DNA of 47,463 nucleotides from Sedimenticola sp. (GCA_027030425.1 JALVEW010000015.1:1-47463); one strand, 5' to 3'; shown: positions 18,018 to 25,904, counted from the stretch's first letter. The notes: generated by a model from the sequence alone, not told the origin. Numbers and translations are program-made.

Positions 18018-19956
18018 TGGGGCCTTCCATGCCGTCATCCGGAATTTCTTTCGGCACCACCTGCACGTTCCTTTCCCTCGGCGTGACGCCCAGCACCCGG
18101 GGAGGGTTTTCCAGGGACACCCAGGTCATGCGCCGCAGCAGCTGGCGCTGTTCATTCAGATACAACAGGCCGGTGCGCCCCGGGAAAGGCTCAGCTTCCC
18201 TGCTTTCCAGGCTGCGCAGCAGGGGCAGTACCTTGTAAGCGTCCACACCCATGGGCACCAGGCGCAGGTACTTGCGCGTTCTGGGAGGCAGGCTGGCTTC
18301 CAGGGCTGTCCGCGACAGGGGGTCTCCGGGTTTGTCTTCCAGTATCCAGGGCATCTCCGGCAGCATCAGGCCCGCCAGGTCGAAACTTTCATCATGATCG
18401 AGGCGGCCCCTCCAGGCCCTGGAGGTGGTGAAAACCGGCAGATCTTCCGCATAGTGAAACTGGATCATGGGGCGGATCTGGCGCATCTGCCGGTTGTTGC
18501 CGATGGCAAAAACAAAGTCGATGCCCCGGGGCGGCAGTTCATAGTCCACTTCCTCCAGTCCTTCTTCCTTGGCCTTTTCCTGGGCTTCCTTGAGCTTTTC
18601 CAGCTGAGCCTTGCGTTCCTCGGCCATCACCAGTTCGGCAACGGGCGTGGAATAGTCGCCACTGGCGGGGTCGTAGTCGCGGGTGCGCATGCTGGTGCCG
18701 CCCAGGGCGCGCCAGGCTTTCATGAAGGCGCCCGCCATGCGCTTGCCCAATGGGGTCGCAGGATAGAGCAGAGCGGGCTGGGAGTATCCCTGCCAGGCGG
18801 CCCAGATGGCGACCTGACGGGCCTCGTCCTCGGGTGACAGGGAATACTGGTACAGGCCCTGGGGTGGAATGCTGTCGGTGTTGACCTGATTCAGGGCGAG
18901 CACGGGGAGCGGCAGGCTGCCTGCCCGGGCCAGCTGTTCCACCGCGGGCTTGGCCAAGGGGCCGATGACGATGCTGGCGCCCTCGTCGGCGGCCTGGTTG
19001 AGCAGGGGCCAGACCTGCTCGGGATTGCTGGAATCGTAGAAGCGGATGGGCGGCCGGTTTTCGTCGGGGTCGGCATACCAGGCGGCCAGCAGCCCGTCCC
19101 TGATGGTGGCGGCGGCCCTGGCGTAGGGGCCGCTCAGGGGCAGCAGCACGGCTATCTGGTTCACCTCCAGGGGCGCGCGCTGCTGCTGCAGCCGGAAATA
19201 GCTGGTCAGCAGCTGCGGCAGGGCGGGGTGATCCGGGAACAAATCCCGCCATTCGCGATAGGGGGCGATGATCTCTTCCGGCGTGCTGGGAAAATCCCGC
19301 AGCAGGGCGGCAAGCTCCATCCAGCCCCTGGTGGTGCTGTCAGCGTCGGGCATCTGTTCCTGCAGGTCCCGGGGACGGAAGCGGGTCAGGGTATCCAGTA
19401 TGCCGAGCTGGGTCTGCAATTGCTGTTCGTCGTCCTGCTGCAGTCCGTCCAGGACCATGAGTTCCCTGGCATAGGGCAGTTTTTGCTGCAATTCCTTCAA
19501 GGCAGCGGCCCGCAGGCTGTGATAGCGGATGGCGGCGTCCCGGGAGGCGTTTTTCGGCAGGACCTGGAGGATTTCCAGCACGGTTTCCGGCTGATGCCTT
19601 TCCAGGGCCAGGCTGGCGCGTACCAGTTCCAGCCGGAAGCTTTCCCTGCTAGGCAGGGCAGCAGGCTGAATCTGCTTGAGCAGGGCTTCGGCCTTGTCAA
19701 GCTGCCCATCATGAATCAGACTGTCGGCTGCCAGCAGCTGGTAGAGGGCGCGGTTGTCCGCCGGGGCGCGATTCACGAGATCCAGGTAGAGTTCGGCGGC
19801 TTCCTGGTAGCGCTGTTCCTCGTAGAGCCTGGCTGCGTGAACCGCCTGGGGATCCGTGGGGACGGTTGGCTTGACCGGCGTGGTCTCACATCCTGTGAGT
19901 AGTGCCAACAGAAGGAATGGAAAGAGGATATACCGTGAATACTGTCTGCTGCGCAT
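17989..19956 (-). CDS. lpoA: LpoA, outer-membrane lipoprotein activator of penicillin-binding protein 1A
   Basis: This 655-residue lipoprotein has the signal peptide FPFLLLALLTGC, with the lipobox LLTGC placing the acylated Cys near residue 23. The N-terminal part (about 35-260) is helical with TPR-like repeats (AARLYEEQRYQEAAELYLDLV). The C-terminal part has the periplasmic-binding-protein fold of the LppC family (NQIAVLLPLSGPYARAAATIRDGLLAAWY near 270, later PLLYPATPLGKRMAGAF). LpoA reaches from the outer membrane through the murein to stimulate PBP1A, so it belongs functionally with the dcw genes 4 kb away. It is divergent from rsmI. The Shine-Dalgarno is weak. Confidence 0.93.
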   Translation of the reverse strand: MRSRQYSRYILFPFLLLALLTGCETTPVKPTVPTDPQAVHAARLYEEQRYQEAAELYLDLVNRAPADNRALYQLLAADSLIHDGQLDKAEALLKQIQPAALPSRESFRLELVRASLALERHQPETVLEILQVLPKNASRDAAIRYHSLRAAALKELQQKLPYARELMVLDGLQQDDEQQLQTQLGILDTLTRFRPRDLQEQMPDADSTTRGWMELAALLRDFPSTPEEIIAPYREWRDLFPDHPALPQLLTSYFRLQQQRAPLEVNQIAVLLPLSGPYARAAATIRDGLLAAWYADPDENRPPIRFYDSSNPEQVWPLLNQAADEGASIVIGPLAKPAVEQLARAGSLPLPVLALNQVNTDSIPPQGLYQYSLSPEDEARQVAIWAAWQGYSQPALLYPATPLGKRMAGAFMKAWRALGGTSMRTRDYDPASGDYSTPVAELVMAEERKAQLEKLKEAQEKAKEEGLEEVDYELPPRGIDFVFAIGNNRQMRQIRPMIQFHYAEDLPVFTTSRAWRGRLDHDESFDLAGLMLPEMPWILEDKPGDPLSRTALEASLPPRTRKYLRLVPMGVDAYKVLPLLRSLESREAEPFPGRTGLLYLNEQRQLLRRMTWVSLENPPRVLGVTPRERNVQVVPKEIPDDGMEGPNESPAPAQR

Positions 19957-20010
19957 TGTCCATGTGCCACGAGTTGCAAGGCAGCAGAGTATCCGATGCC
20001 GGAGGGCGGA

Positions 20011-20853
20011 GTGTCAAATAACAGGGGTACACTTTATATAGTCGCTACGCCCATCGGCAACCTGGACGATATCAGCCTGCGTGCCATCCGTGTGCTGGGG
20101 GAAGTGGATCGTATTGCCGCGGAAGACACCAGGCGCAGCCGCCGTCTGTTGCAGCATCATGGCATAGACAGGCCCATGCTGGCCCTGCACGAGCACAACG
20201 AGCGTCGGGCGGTGAAGGGGGTGTTGCAGTTGCTGGAGCAGGGGCAGGATGTGGCTCTGATCTCCGATGCCGGCACGCCCCTGGTCAGTGATCCCGGTTT
20301 TCCCCTGGTGCGGGCCTGCCGTGAGGCAGGCATCAGGGTATCACCGCTGCCCGGCCCCAGCGCCGTCATTGCCGCCCTCAGTGTCTCGGGCCTGCCCGTG
20401 GACAGCTTCTGTTTTCACGGTTTCCTGCCGCGCAGCCCCGGTCCCCGGCGGGAGCGGCTGCAGGCCCTGGCGGCGGAGCCTTCCACCCAGGTGTTCTACG
20501 AATCTTCTCACCGCATCCTCCATGCTCTGCGCGACATGGTGGAGGTGCTGGGCGCCGGGCGGGAGGTCTGCGTGGCCAGGGAGCTGACCAAGCAGTATGA
20601 GGATGTCATGCAGGGCCCTCTGGCCGAGGTGCTGGCTATGGTGGAGGCGGACGACATGCGCCAGCGTGGAGAATTCGTGGTGATCCTGGCCGGCGTGCCG
20701 GAGCGTGACGGGAATCTTCCCTCGGCGGAAGCCATGCGGGTGCTGGATGTCCTTCTCGAGGAGCTGCCTTTGAAGCAGGCATCGGCCCTGGCGGCGCGCA
20801 TCACGGGAGAGAAAAAGAACCTGCTGTACAAGCTGGCCCTGGAAAAACGCTGA
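20011..20853 (+). CDS. rsmI: 16S rRNA (cytidine1402-2'-O)-methyltransferase RsmI
   Basis: This is a 280-residue tetrapyrrole-methylase-fold enzyme. I chose GTG at 20011 because GGAGG lies five bases before it; ATG at 19996 in the same frame would add five residues but has no binding site. Landmarks are LYIVATPIGNLDDISLRA at the N-terminus, EDTRRSRRLLQHHGI near 40, ISDAGTPLVSDPG near 80, and SPLPGPSAVIAALSVSGLP near 110, the SAM pocket. RsmI methylates the ribose of C1402 in 16S rRNA, together with RsmH (encoded at 24685), which methylates the N4 of the same base. It is divergent from lpoA, about 55 bp away. Confidence 0.96.
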   Translation: MSNNRGTLYIVATPIGNLDDISLRAIRVLGEVDRIAAEDTRRSRRLLQHHGIDRPMLALHEHNERRAVKGVLQLLEQGQDVALISDAGTPLVSDPGFPLVRACREAGIRVSPLPGPSAVIAALSVSGLPVDSFCFHGFLPRSPGPRRERLQALAAEPSTQVFYESSHRILHALRDMVEVLGAGREVCVARELTKQYEDVMQGPLAEVLAMVEADDMRQRGEFVVILAGVPERDGNLPSAEAMRVLDVLLEELPLKQASALAARITGEKKNLLYKLALEKR

Positions 20854-20975
20854 GTTCCGGCCCCTCGCTGTGCCGCGCACGGGACGTGGAAAAACGGTGT
20901 TTCAAACAGAAATGCGAGAATCGTTGAAAACGGATTGCTTGACGGTCTCGATATTTGGCTGGAGGAGATCATTTG

Positions 20976-23519
20976 ATGATGTCGATATTGATGCCCCGGG
21001 TTCTGTCATACTTATTAACCCGGCAACCAAATATATCGTCCTCAGCCGCCCTGTCCGCGCGGGTGGCAAGGCATCAACGCGCCGCTGTAGCCCCCCTACA
21101 GCAAGTGTTGATAACGCAGTCCACCCGCGCGGACAGGGCGGCCTTCCTTTTTGTTTTCAATTTGTTAGGTGCTTCAAACAGGGCGCCTCTCTGCGTTGCG
21201 GCTTTTGACAAGGGCTTGCCATTGCCTGCAAGCCGCGCCTTGATACGCGCCCTGTTTGAAGCACTGAGGGCGACATATTTGGTCGCCGGGTTAATAGTGT
21301 TTGTCATCTTCCCCGCATTCTCCGGCGAGGGGATGGCGGCCTCTCTGACAAACCTTCAAGCTGCTGTTGTGCACCCCCTTTCCCCGTCATTGCGCTGGCA
21401 GTCCACCAATCCCGGCGGAGGGGGAGCGTTCAATGCCATTGGCGCCGGTCCCACGGGCATCATCCTGGTGGGTAGCGACCTCAGCGGGGCTTACCGTTCC
21501 CTGGATGGCGGTCGGACCTGGGATGTCATCGGCGCTTCCCGAGGCCTGACCGTAACCCATGTCAGCGGGCTGGGGTTCGACCCCCTTGATCCGCAAATCC
21601 TTTACCTGGGCACGGAAAACGGTGTTTTCCGCAGTACCGATGCCGGGGCGTCGTTCGTTCCGGTATTGAGCCATGGTTACATCACGGATATCAAAATCGC
21701 ATACAGCAATCCCAATGTGGGCTATATGGCTCATCACTCACAGTACGATGTTGCCGACGGAACAATCTACAAGACCACCGACCGTGGTAAGAGCTGGTGG
21801 AGAGTCAGCAACAGCACCCTGCCCAACGGCCTCCATATCCTCAAACTGGCCGTGGATTGGAGAGATGAAGAATCGCTCTACCTTTTGGCCGGGGAGGGGC
21901 GTTTCGCCTGCGGCCCGGCCATGCTCTATCAGAGTGCCGACGGGGGCAAGACCTGGAAGCGCATCGCCGCCAAACTGGGGCAGATTGCCGATATGGCTCT
22001 GGCTCCCAACGACCCCGACAGGCTTTATGTCACCACCTACGGTGATGTCTGGGATTCCGGCTACCGGTGCATAACCGACGATCCTGATGGAGGATATCTC
22101 TACGAGGGGCGTTTCAACGGCGCCTGGGAATGGATGCGATTGACCGGCGAGAACGATCTGGGGAGCCGCAACCTTCTGGTCTGGCCCGATGCCGATGATC
22201 AGCACGCCCTTCGCGTGATCGACATGGACTATCCCGAAATCTGGGAGACTGTTGACGGCGGCGCCAACTGGCGACAGCTCGGCAGCAAGGCAGATTGGAA
22301 TCCTGGCTGGGCGAGTGTGGATTCCGCCTACGGCACCAGTTTCAACGGTGACGCCAAGACCCTGGGCATGGATCTCTCCGATCCCGATGCCCTGCTGTGG
22401 GTTGATTCCCAGTTTGTCTGGGTTACCCGTGACGACGGACGATCCTTTGAACCCTTGTACTCCGACGAACTTGCCCCCGGCCGTTGGCGGTCGCGGGGGG
22501 TGGACAATATCGTGCCCTTTGGACTGGCTCTCAATGCCGACTCGAGCCATGTCTATCTGGCCATGCCGGATTTGGGCTGCTTTCGTAGCGATGACGGGGG
22601 CAATACCTGGCAGAACTGCAATGATGCGCGCTACGTAGGGAGCTGGAATGGTGACGGCGGCAACAGCATGACAGTTGCCGCCGACCCGACACGGCCGAAC
22701 GTGGTCTGGATCACCCAAGCTGAAGAGATAGACAGCCCCCACACCCTGCTGCGCAGCGATGATTACGGCATCAGCTGGAAGCCGGCCAATACCGGCTTGC
22801 CTGATGGTATTCCTTCCGGCTTGAGCGTTGATCCCCATAGCCCGGAGGGAGCGCGCACCTTGTTTATCACTGTTGATGGCGATGTGTACCGCAGCCGGGA
22901 CGACGGACAGCATTGGGACTTGGTGTTGGATTGCAACGGCTGCCGCCACATCGCCGTGGATGCCCATGATGGGCGCCTGGTCTACGCCGGGGGGGAAGCG
23001 GGGTTTTGGCGTTCCACGGATGGCGGGGATTCGGGCACCTGGGAGCAAACCGGCTTGCCGGAAATGACAGGCGCTCTGGGAGATGAGTTCTGGGATGCCT
23101 ATTGGGAAGGCGTGGCCGCCATCCAGCCCGATCCTTTCCATGCGGATTGGGTCTATGTGGCGGTTTTCGGCGAGGGGCGGGGCTTGTATCGCAGCAAGGA
23201 CGCCGGTCGGAACTGGGAACATCTGCTGACCGATGACTACCTGCGCGACATGGCTGTCTCACCCATCGATCCCGACCTGCTCTTTGCCGCCTCCAGCAGC
23301 GCGCTTTACTCCGGTGGTTATGCCCCGGCGTCACGTGGCGTCGTCACCAGCTCTGATGGAGGCAGGACCTGGTCCTCGTTCAATGACGGGCTGTCCTGGC
23401 CTTTCGCCAGCCTGTTGGTAATGGAGTCCAGGCCTCCGTACATGCTCTGGCTTGGCTCCCCCGGGACGGGTTATTACCAGCGCATGCATGCCCGCAGAAA
23501 GGCGATAATACAGGAATAG
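20976..23519 (+). CDS. Secreted Asp-box (BNR repeat) beta-propeller protein, signal peptide interrupted by a mobile element
   Basis: The 847-codon frame opens at ATG 20976, with a strong GGAGGAG eight bases upstream. At least eleven Asp-box repeats of the S-x-D-x-G-x-T-W type are spread over the protein (such as YRSLDGGRTW, FRSTDAGASF, YKTTDRGKSW, YQSADGGKTW, WETVDGGANW, FRSDDGGNTW, YRSRDDGQHW, YRSKDAGRNW, TSSDGGRTW). This matches the two stacked propellers of the sortilin/Vps10, xyloglucanase and photosystem-II-assembly-like proteins. Ligand or catalytic activity is unknown. Codons 14-107 are contributed by a palindromic element; without it the N-terminus is a normal signal peptide (MMSILMPRVLSYL-VFVIFPAF). 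An internal TTG at 21240 could restart a signal peptide (IRALFEALRATYLVAGLIVFV). The gene separates rsmI from rnpB, neighbours in Pseudomonas-type genomes. Confidence 0.8.
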   Translation: MMSILMPRVLSYLLTRQPNISSSAALSARVARHQRAAVAPLQQVLITQSTRADRAAFLFVFNLLGASNRAPLCVAAFDKGLPLPASRALIRALFEALRATYLVAGLIVFVIFPAFSGEGMAASLTNLQAAVVHPLSPSLRWQSTNPGGGGAFNAIGAGPTGIILVGSDLSGAYRSLDGGRTWDVIGASRGLTVTHVSGLGFDPLDPQILYLGTENGVFRSTDAGASFVPVLSHGYITDIKIAYSNPNVGYMAHHSQYDVADGTIYKTTDRGKSWWRVSNSTLPNGLHILKLAVDWRDEESLYLLAGEGRFACGPAMLYQSADGGKTWKRIAAKLGQIADMALAPNDPDRLYVTTYGDVWDSGYRCITDDPDGGYLYEGRFNGAWEWMRLTGENDLGSRNLLVWPDADDQHALRVIDMDYPEIWETVDGGANWRQLGSKADWNPGWASVDSAYGTSFNGDAKTLGMDLSDPDALLWVDSQFVWVTRDDGRSFEPLYSDELAPGRWRSRGVDNIVPFGLALNADSSHVYLAMPDLGCFRSDDGGNTWQNCNDARYVGSWNGDGGNSMTVAADPTRPNVVWITQAEEIDSPHTLLRSDDYGISWKPANTGLPDGIPSGLSVDPHSPEGARTLFITVDGDVYRSRDDGQHWDLVLDCNGCRHIAVDAHDGRLVYAGGEAGFWRSTDGGDSGTWEQTGLPEMTGALGDEFWDAYWEGVAAIQPDPFHADWVYVAVFGEGRGLYRSKDAGRNWEHLLTDDYLRDMAVSPIDPDLLFAASSSALYSGGYAPASRGVVTSSDGGRTWSSFNDGLSWPFASLLVMESRPPYMLWLGSPGTGYYQRMHARRKAIIQE
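21015..21294. mobile_element. 280-bp nested palindromic MITE-like element with TA target duplication
   Basis: The terminal inverted repeats 21015-21045 and 21264-21294 match at 28 of 31 positions and begin TTAACCCGGC. TA lies at 21013-21014 and 21295-21296, as expected for TA-targeting (Tc1/mariner/IS630-type) mobility. Inside are a perfect 22-bp inverted repeat (21045-21066 / 21121-21142) with nested ATCAAC/GTTGAT and GCTGTAG/CTACAGC hairpins, and a perfect 18-bp inverted repeat (21169-21186 / 21247-21264) with GCGGCTT/AAGCCGC inside. The whole folds as a three-way junction. It encodes no transposase. Net gain is 282 bp, a multiple of three, and no stop codon occurs in the frame of the host gene. 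Confidence 0.75.
21045..21157 (+). terminator. Possible terminator inside the palindromic element
   Basis: The 22-bp GC-rich perfect stem of the element (ending 21142) is followed on the plus strand by CTTCCTTTTTGTTTTC, the pattern of an intrinsic terminator. Its loop is long (54 nt) but contains further hairpins. It would lie within the 5' coding part of the Asp-box gene. Confidence 0.4.
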
Positions 23520-23590
23520 GCATGGGAACCCGGCTTTTCGACCGCTTGTGTGATTGGATTGCCTGGTCCCGGATCTTGCTTGAAAGATAC

Positions 23591-23619
23591 TTGCAATCTC
23601 CCCCTGTTGCCTATATTTT
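23591..23619 (+). promoter_or_regulatory. rnpB: Promoter of rnpB
   Basis: TTGCAA (23591-23596), a 17-bp spacer and TATTTT (23614-23619) place transcription start at about 23627, the first base of the RNase P P1 stem. Confidence 0.6.
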
Positions 23620-23626
23620 CCATGAC

Positions 23627-23987
23627 GGGAAGACGGTCGGATAGTCGCTGTTGCTTGTCAACGGAGGAAAGTCCGGGCTCCACAGGGCAGGTCGCCAGGT
23701 AACGCCTGGGAGGCGCGAGCCTACGGAAAGTGCCACAGAAAATATACCGCCTGTCATGATCTTGACAGGTAAGGGTGAAAAGGTGCGGTAAGAGCGCACC
23801 GCGCTGCCGGTAACGGCAGTGGCAGGGTAAACCCCGACCGGAGCAAGACCAAATAGGGAAGCATTGCCGTTGCCCGCGGCCGCTTCCGGGTAGGTTGCTT
23901 GAGGCGTCCGGTGACGGGCGTCCCAGATGAATGACTATCACGGCAGTTTCGGCTGCTGACAGAACCCGGCTTACAGACCGTCTTCCC
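23627..23987 (+). ncRNA. rnpB: RNase P RNA, bacterial type A
   Basis: About 361 nt of the catalytic RNA that matures tRNA 5' ends. The 5' and 3' ends pair as P1 (GGGAAGACGGTC at 23627-23638 with GACCGTCTTCCC at 23976-23987). The universally conserved core GGAGGAAAGTCCGGGCTCC begins near 23663, ACAGGGCAGGTCGCC follows near 23682, and the 3' conserved CAGAACCCGGCTTACAG ends near 23976. The region TAAACCCCGACCGGAGCAAGACCAAATAG near 23828 is the J11/12-P4 proximal core. A T-rich tract follows P1 and ends transcription. It lies directly upstream of mraZ, as in Pseudomonas. Confidence 0.97.
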
Positions 23988-24153
23988 CCCTTTCTTTTGC
24001 CATTCGGCTCACATTTTTTCCATCCATTCGGCAAGACATCCTCATAAACTACTTTAACTTGCGTCTGCAGGTTGCTGTTTGTTGTTCCTTTTTTCTCATA
24101 TTCGTTTTGTTTCGTAAGCCGTTGAGAACTAAGCATTTTTTCTCCGCATCTGC
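23988..24153. other. Spacer between rnpB and the mraZ promoter
   Basis: AT-rich, with several T-runs (23991-23998, 24092-24097, 24137-24142). The first serves as the rnpB terminator tail. No gene is visible. Confidence 0.5.
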
Positions 24154-24182
24154 TTGACCCGGTGGGGTGTAGGGCCTATTAT
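24154..24182 (+). promoter_or_regulatory. mraZ: Main promoter of the dcw cluster (PmraZ)
   Basis: TTGACC (24154-24159), a 17-bp spacer and TATTAT (24177-24182) form a near-consensus sigma70 promoter. Transcription should start near 24189, about 34 nt before the mraZ GTG and just upstream of the MraZ boxes. Confidence 0.75.
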
Positions 24183-24193
24183 TCGAATCAATG

Positions 24194-24217
24194 TGGGGAA
24201 TTGTGGGGAAAAAGGGG
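24194..24217 (+). promoter_or_regulatory. mraZ: MraZ operator: three TGGGG-type boxes at 10-bp spacing
   Basis: TGGGG at 24194-24198, TGGGG at 24204-24208 and a weaker AGGGG at 24213-24217 are direct repeats separated by 4-5 bp, the arrangement bound by MraZ in other bacteria. They lie downstream of the promoter and overlap the leader of mraZ. Autorepression of the cluster is inferred. Confidence 0.7.
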
Positions 24218-24222
24218 TAATT

Positions 24223-24684
24223 GTGTTTCTAGGGATCAACACCTTGAATCTGGATGCCAAGGGGCGTCTGGCCATTCCGGTCAAGTACCGGAAGGAGCTG
24301 GTCGGTCCCGAGGACGCCGGCGTGGTGGTGACGGTGAATCCTTATGAGCGCTGCCTGTGGCTCTATCCCCGGAGCGAATGGCAGGAGGTTGCCCGCAAGG
24401 TGATTTCCCTGCCGGACTTGAAAAAACAGAACAAGAGCCTGAAGCGGCTGTTGCTGGGGCATGCCTCGGAACTGGATCTGGACGGACAGGGACGCATTCT
24501 GCTCAGCGCCAGTCTCCGTGAATATGCGGGCATGGAGAAGCCCGTGGCCCTGGTGGGGCAGGGAAACAAGTTCGAGATCTGGGCAGAGGATGCCTGGTTC
24601 GCGACCCGTGACGATTGCCTGGAAACGGTGATGCCCGGTGACGAGGCCGAGCTGTCGGAAGAGCTGGCGAACCTGGCCCTGTAG
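24223..24684 (+). CDS. mraZ: Transcriptional regulator MraZ
   Basis: This 153-residue protein starts at GTG 24223, chosen because the product then begins FLGINTLNLDAKGRLAIP like MraZ of other gammaproteobacteria (152 residues in E. coli). The frame upstream overlaps the promoter. Two SpoVT-AbrB-like halves are visible, each with a DxKGR/DxQGR motif (LDAKGRLAIPVKYR near residue 10 and LDGQGRILLSASLR near 87). MraZ forms a ring that binds TGGGN repeats and represses the dcw operon; such repeats are directly upstream. The stop codon abuts the rsmH ATG. Confidence 0.97.
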   Translation: MFLGINTLNLDAKGRLAIPVKYRKELVGPEDAGVVVTVNPYERCLWLYPRSEWQEVARKVISLPDLKKQNKSLKRLLLGHASELDLDGQGRILLSASLREYAGMEKPVALVGQGNKFEIWAEDAWFATRDDCLETVMPGDEAELSEELANLAL

Positions 24685-25623
24685 ATGAATGGCTTGCATC
24701 TGCACAAGCCAGTACTGTTCGAGGAAGCGATAGATGCGATGAACATCCGGCCCGACAGTTGTTGCATGGACGGCACCTTTGGCCGTGGCGGCCACAGCGG
24801 CGCCATACTGGAGCGCCTGGGAGAAGGCGGCTGCCTCATCGCCCTGGACAAGGACGAGGCTGCCATCGCCCACGGACGAAAACGGTTTGCCGGAGACGAC
24901 AGGCTGCGCTTGGAGCATTGCAGTTTTGCCGATCTGAAGAAGGTTGCGGAAAAGCATGGCGTGGCGGGCCGCGTGGATGCCGTGCTGCTGGATCTGGGGG
25001 TGTCTTCTCCCCAGCTGGATGATGCGGAAAGAGGCTTTAGCTTCCAGCAGGAAGGCCCTCTGGACATGCGCATGGACAGAAGCAGCGGCCAGAGCGCGGC
25101 GCAATGGCTGGCTACGGCGGAAGAGCAGGAAATCGCCCGGGTGCTGTGGGAGTTTGGCGAGGAACGTTTTTCCCGGCGTATAGCCCGGGCCATTGTGGCG
25201 CATCGCCGGGAAGAACCCCTGCGTACCACCACGCAGCTGGCGCGGCTGATCCAGCGCGCCAGCCCTGTGAAGGACCGCCACAAGCATCCGGCCACGCGCA
25301 GTTTCCAGGCCATACGCATCCATGTGAACAGGGAGCTGGACGATTTGCGCGAAGGTCTGCGCCAGGCGGTGGACGTGCTGGCAACCGGCGGCAGGCTGGT
25401 GGTCATCAGTTTCCATTCCCTGGAAGACCGTATGGTGAAGCGCTTCATGCGCGAGCAGTCCCGGGGCGAGGTCATGCCGCGGGGGGTGCCGGTGCGGGAT
25501 GCCAGTCTGAAGCCCGGTGTGCTCAAACTGGTGGGAAAGGCGGTTCGCCCCGGCAGGCGGGAACTGGAGGAGAACCCCAGGGCGCGCAGCGCCATTATGC
25601 GGGTGGCTGAAAAGCGCCCATGA
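24685..25623 (+). CDS. rsmH: 16S rRNA (cytosine1402-N4)-methyltransferase RsmH
   Basis: This 312-residue SAM-dependent enzyme, formerly MraW, methylates N4 of C1402 in 16S rRNA, the base whose ribose is modified by RsmI. Visible features are HKPVLFEEAIDAMNI at the N-terminus, DGTFGRGGHSGAIL near 30 (SAM motif I), LIALDKDEAAI near 52, VLLDLGVSSPQLDDAERGFSF near 102, and the helical insertion followed by TRSFQAIRIHVNRELDDL and LVVISFHSLEDRMVK. The ATG directly follows the mraZ TAG. The stop overlaps ftsL in ATGA. Confidence 0.98.
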   Translation: MNGLHLHKPVLFEEAIDAMNIRPDSCCMDGTFGRGGHSGAILERLGEGGCLIALDKDEAAIAHGRKRFAGDDRLRLEHCSFADLKKVAEKHGVAGRVDAVLLDLGVSSPQLDDAERGFSFQQEGPLDMRMDRSSGQSAAQWLATAEEQEIARVLWEFGEERFSRRIARAIVAHRREEPLRTTTQLARLIQRASPVKDRHKHPATRSFQAIRIHVNRELDDLREGLRQAVDVLATGGRLVVISFHSLEDRMVKRFMREQSRGEVMPRGVPVRDASLKPGVLKLVGKAVRPGRRELEENPRARSAIMRVAEKRP

Positions 25624-25904
25624 AACGTTCGCGCAAGGTCATGCTGGTGCTGCTGACGCTGGCGGTACTGGTATCCGCCATAGCGGTGGTGCACAGCAAA
25701 TACCGTTCCCGGGTGTTGTTCAGGGAATTGAAGAAACTGGATGCCCGGATCGACGAAGTGGATATCGAATGGGAGCAGCTGCTACTTGAGCATGGCGCCT
25801 GGGGAACGCCGGCGCATATCGAGGCAAGCGCCCGGAAACAGTTGAAAATGCGTATGCCCAGGGCAGACGAAATCGTGATCATCAAGGAGCAACATGGTGG
25901 CTAG
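25620..25904 (+). CDS. ftsL: Cell division protein FtsL
   Basis: This 94-residue bitopic protein has a short basic cytoplasmic tail (KRSRK), one membrane span (about 8-25) and a periplasmic leucine-zipper-like coiled coil (FRELKKLDARIDEVDIEWEQLLLEHGAW). Length and position between rsmH and ftsI identify it more than sequence does, since FtsL is poorly conserved. It works in the FtsQLB complex that activates FtsWI at the septum. It overlaps rsmH by four bases and ftsI by eleven. Confidence 0.93.
   Translation: MKRSRKVMLVLLTLAVLVSAIAVVHSKYRSRVLFRELKKLDARIDEVDIEWEQLLLEHGAWGTPAHIEASARKQLKMRMPRADEIVIIKEQHGG

Noticed and set aside
21015-21294. Retron ncRNA or integron attC site
   Set aside because: The nested pairing recalls both, but no reverse transcriptase or integrase is in the window, the length exceeds normal attC sites, and the ends lack the RYYYAAC/GTTRRRY core pair.
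21074-21307. 77-codon minus-strand ORF (MTNTINPATKYVALS...) inside the palindromic element
   Set aside because: It is a by-product of the inverted repeats, which give similar peptides on both strands (NPATKY in each). It has no clear ribosome binding site and covers mostly stem sequence.
23474-24136. 220-codon minus-strand ORF over the rnpB region
   Set aside because: It is antisense to the RNase P RNA, whose conserved core and P1 pairing are unmistakable.
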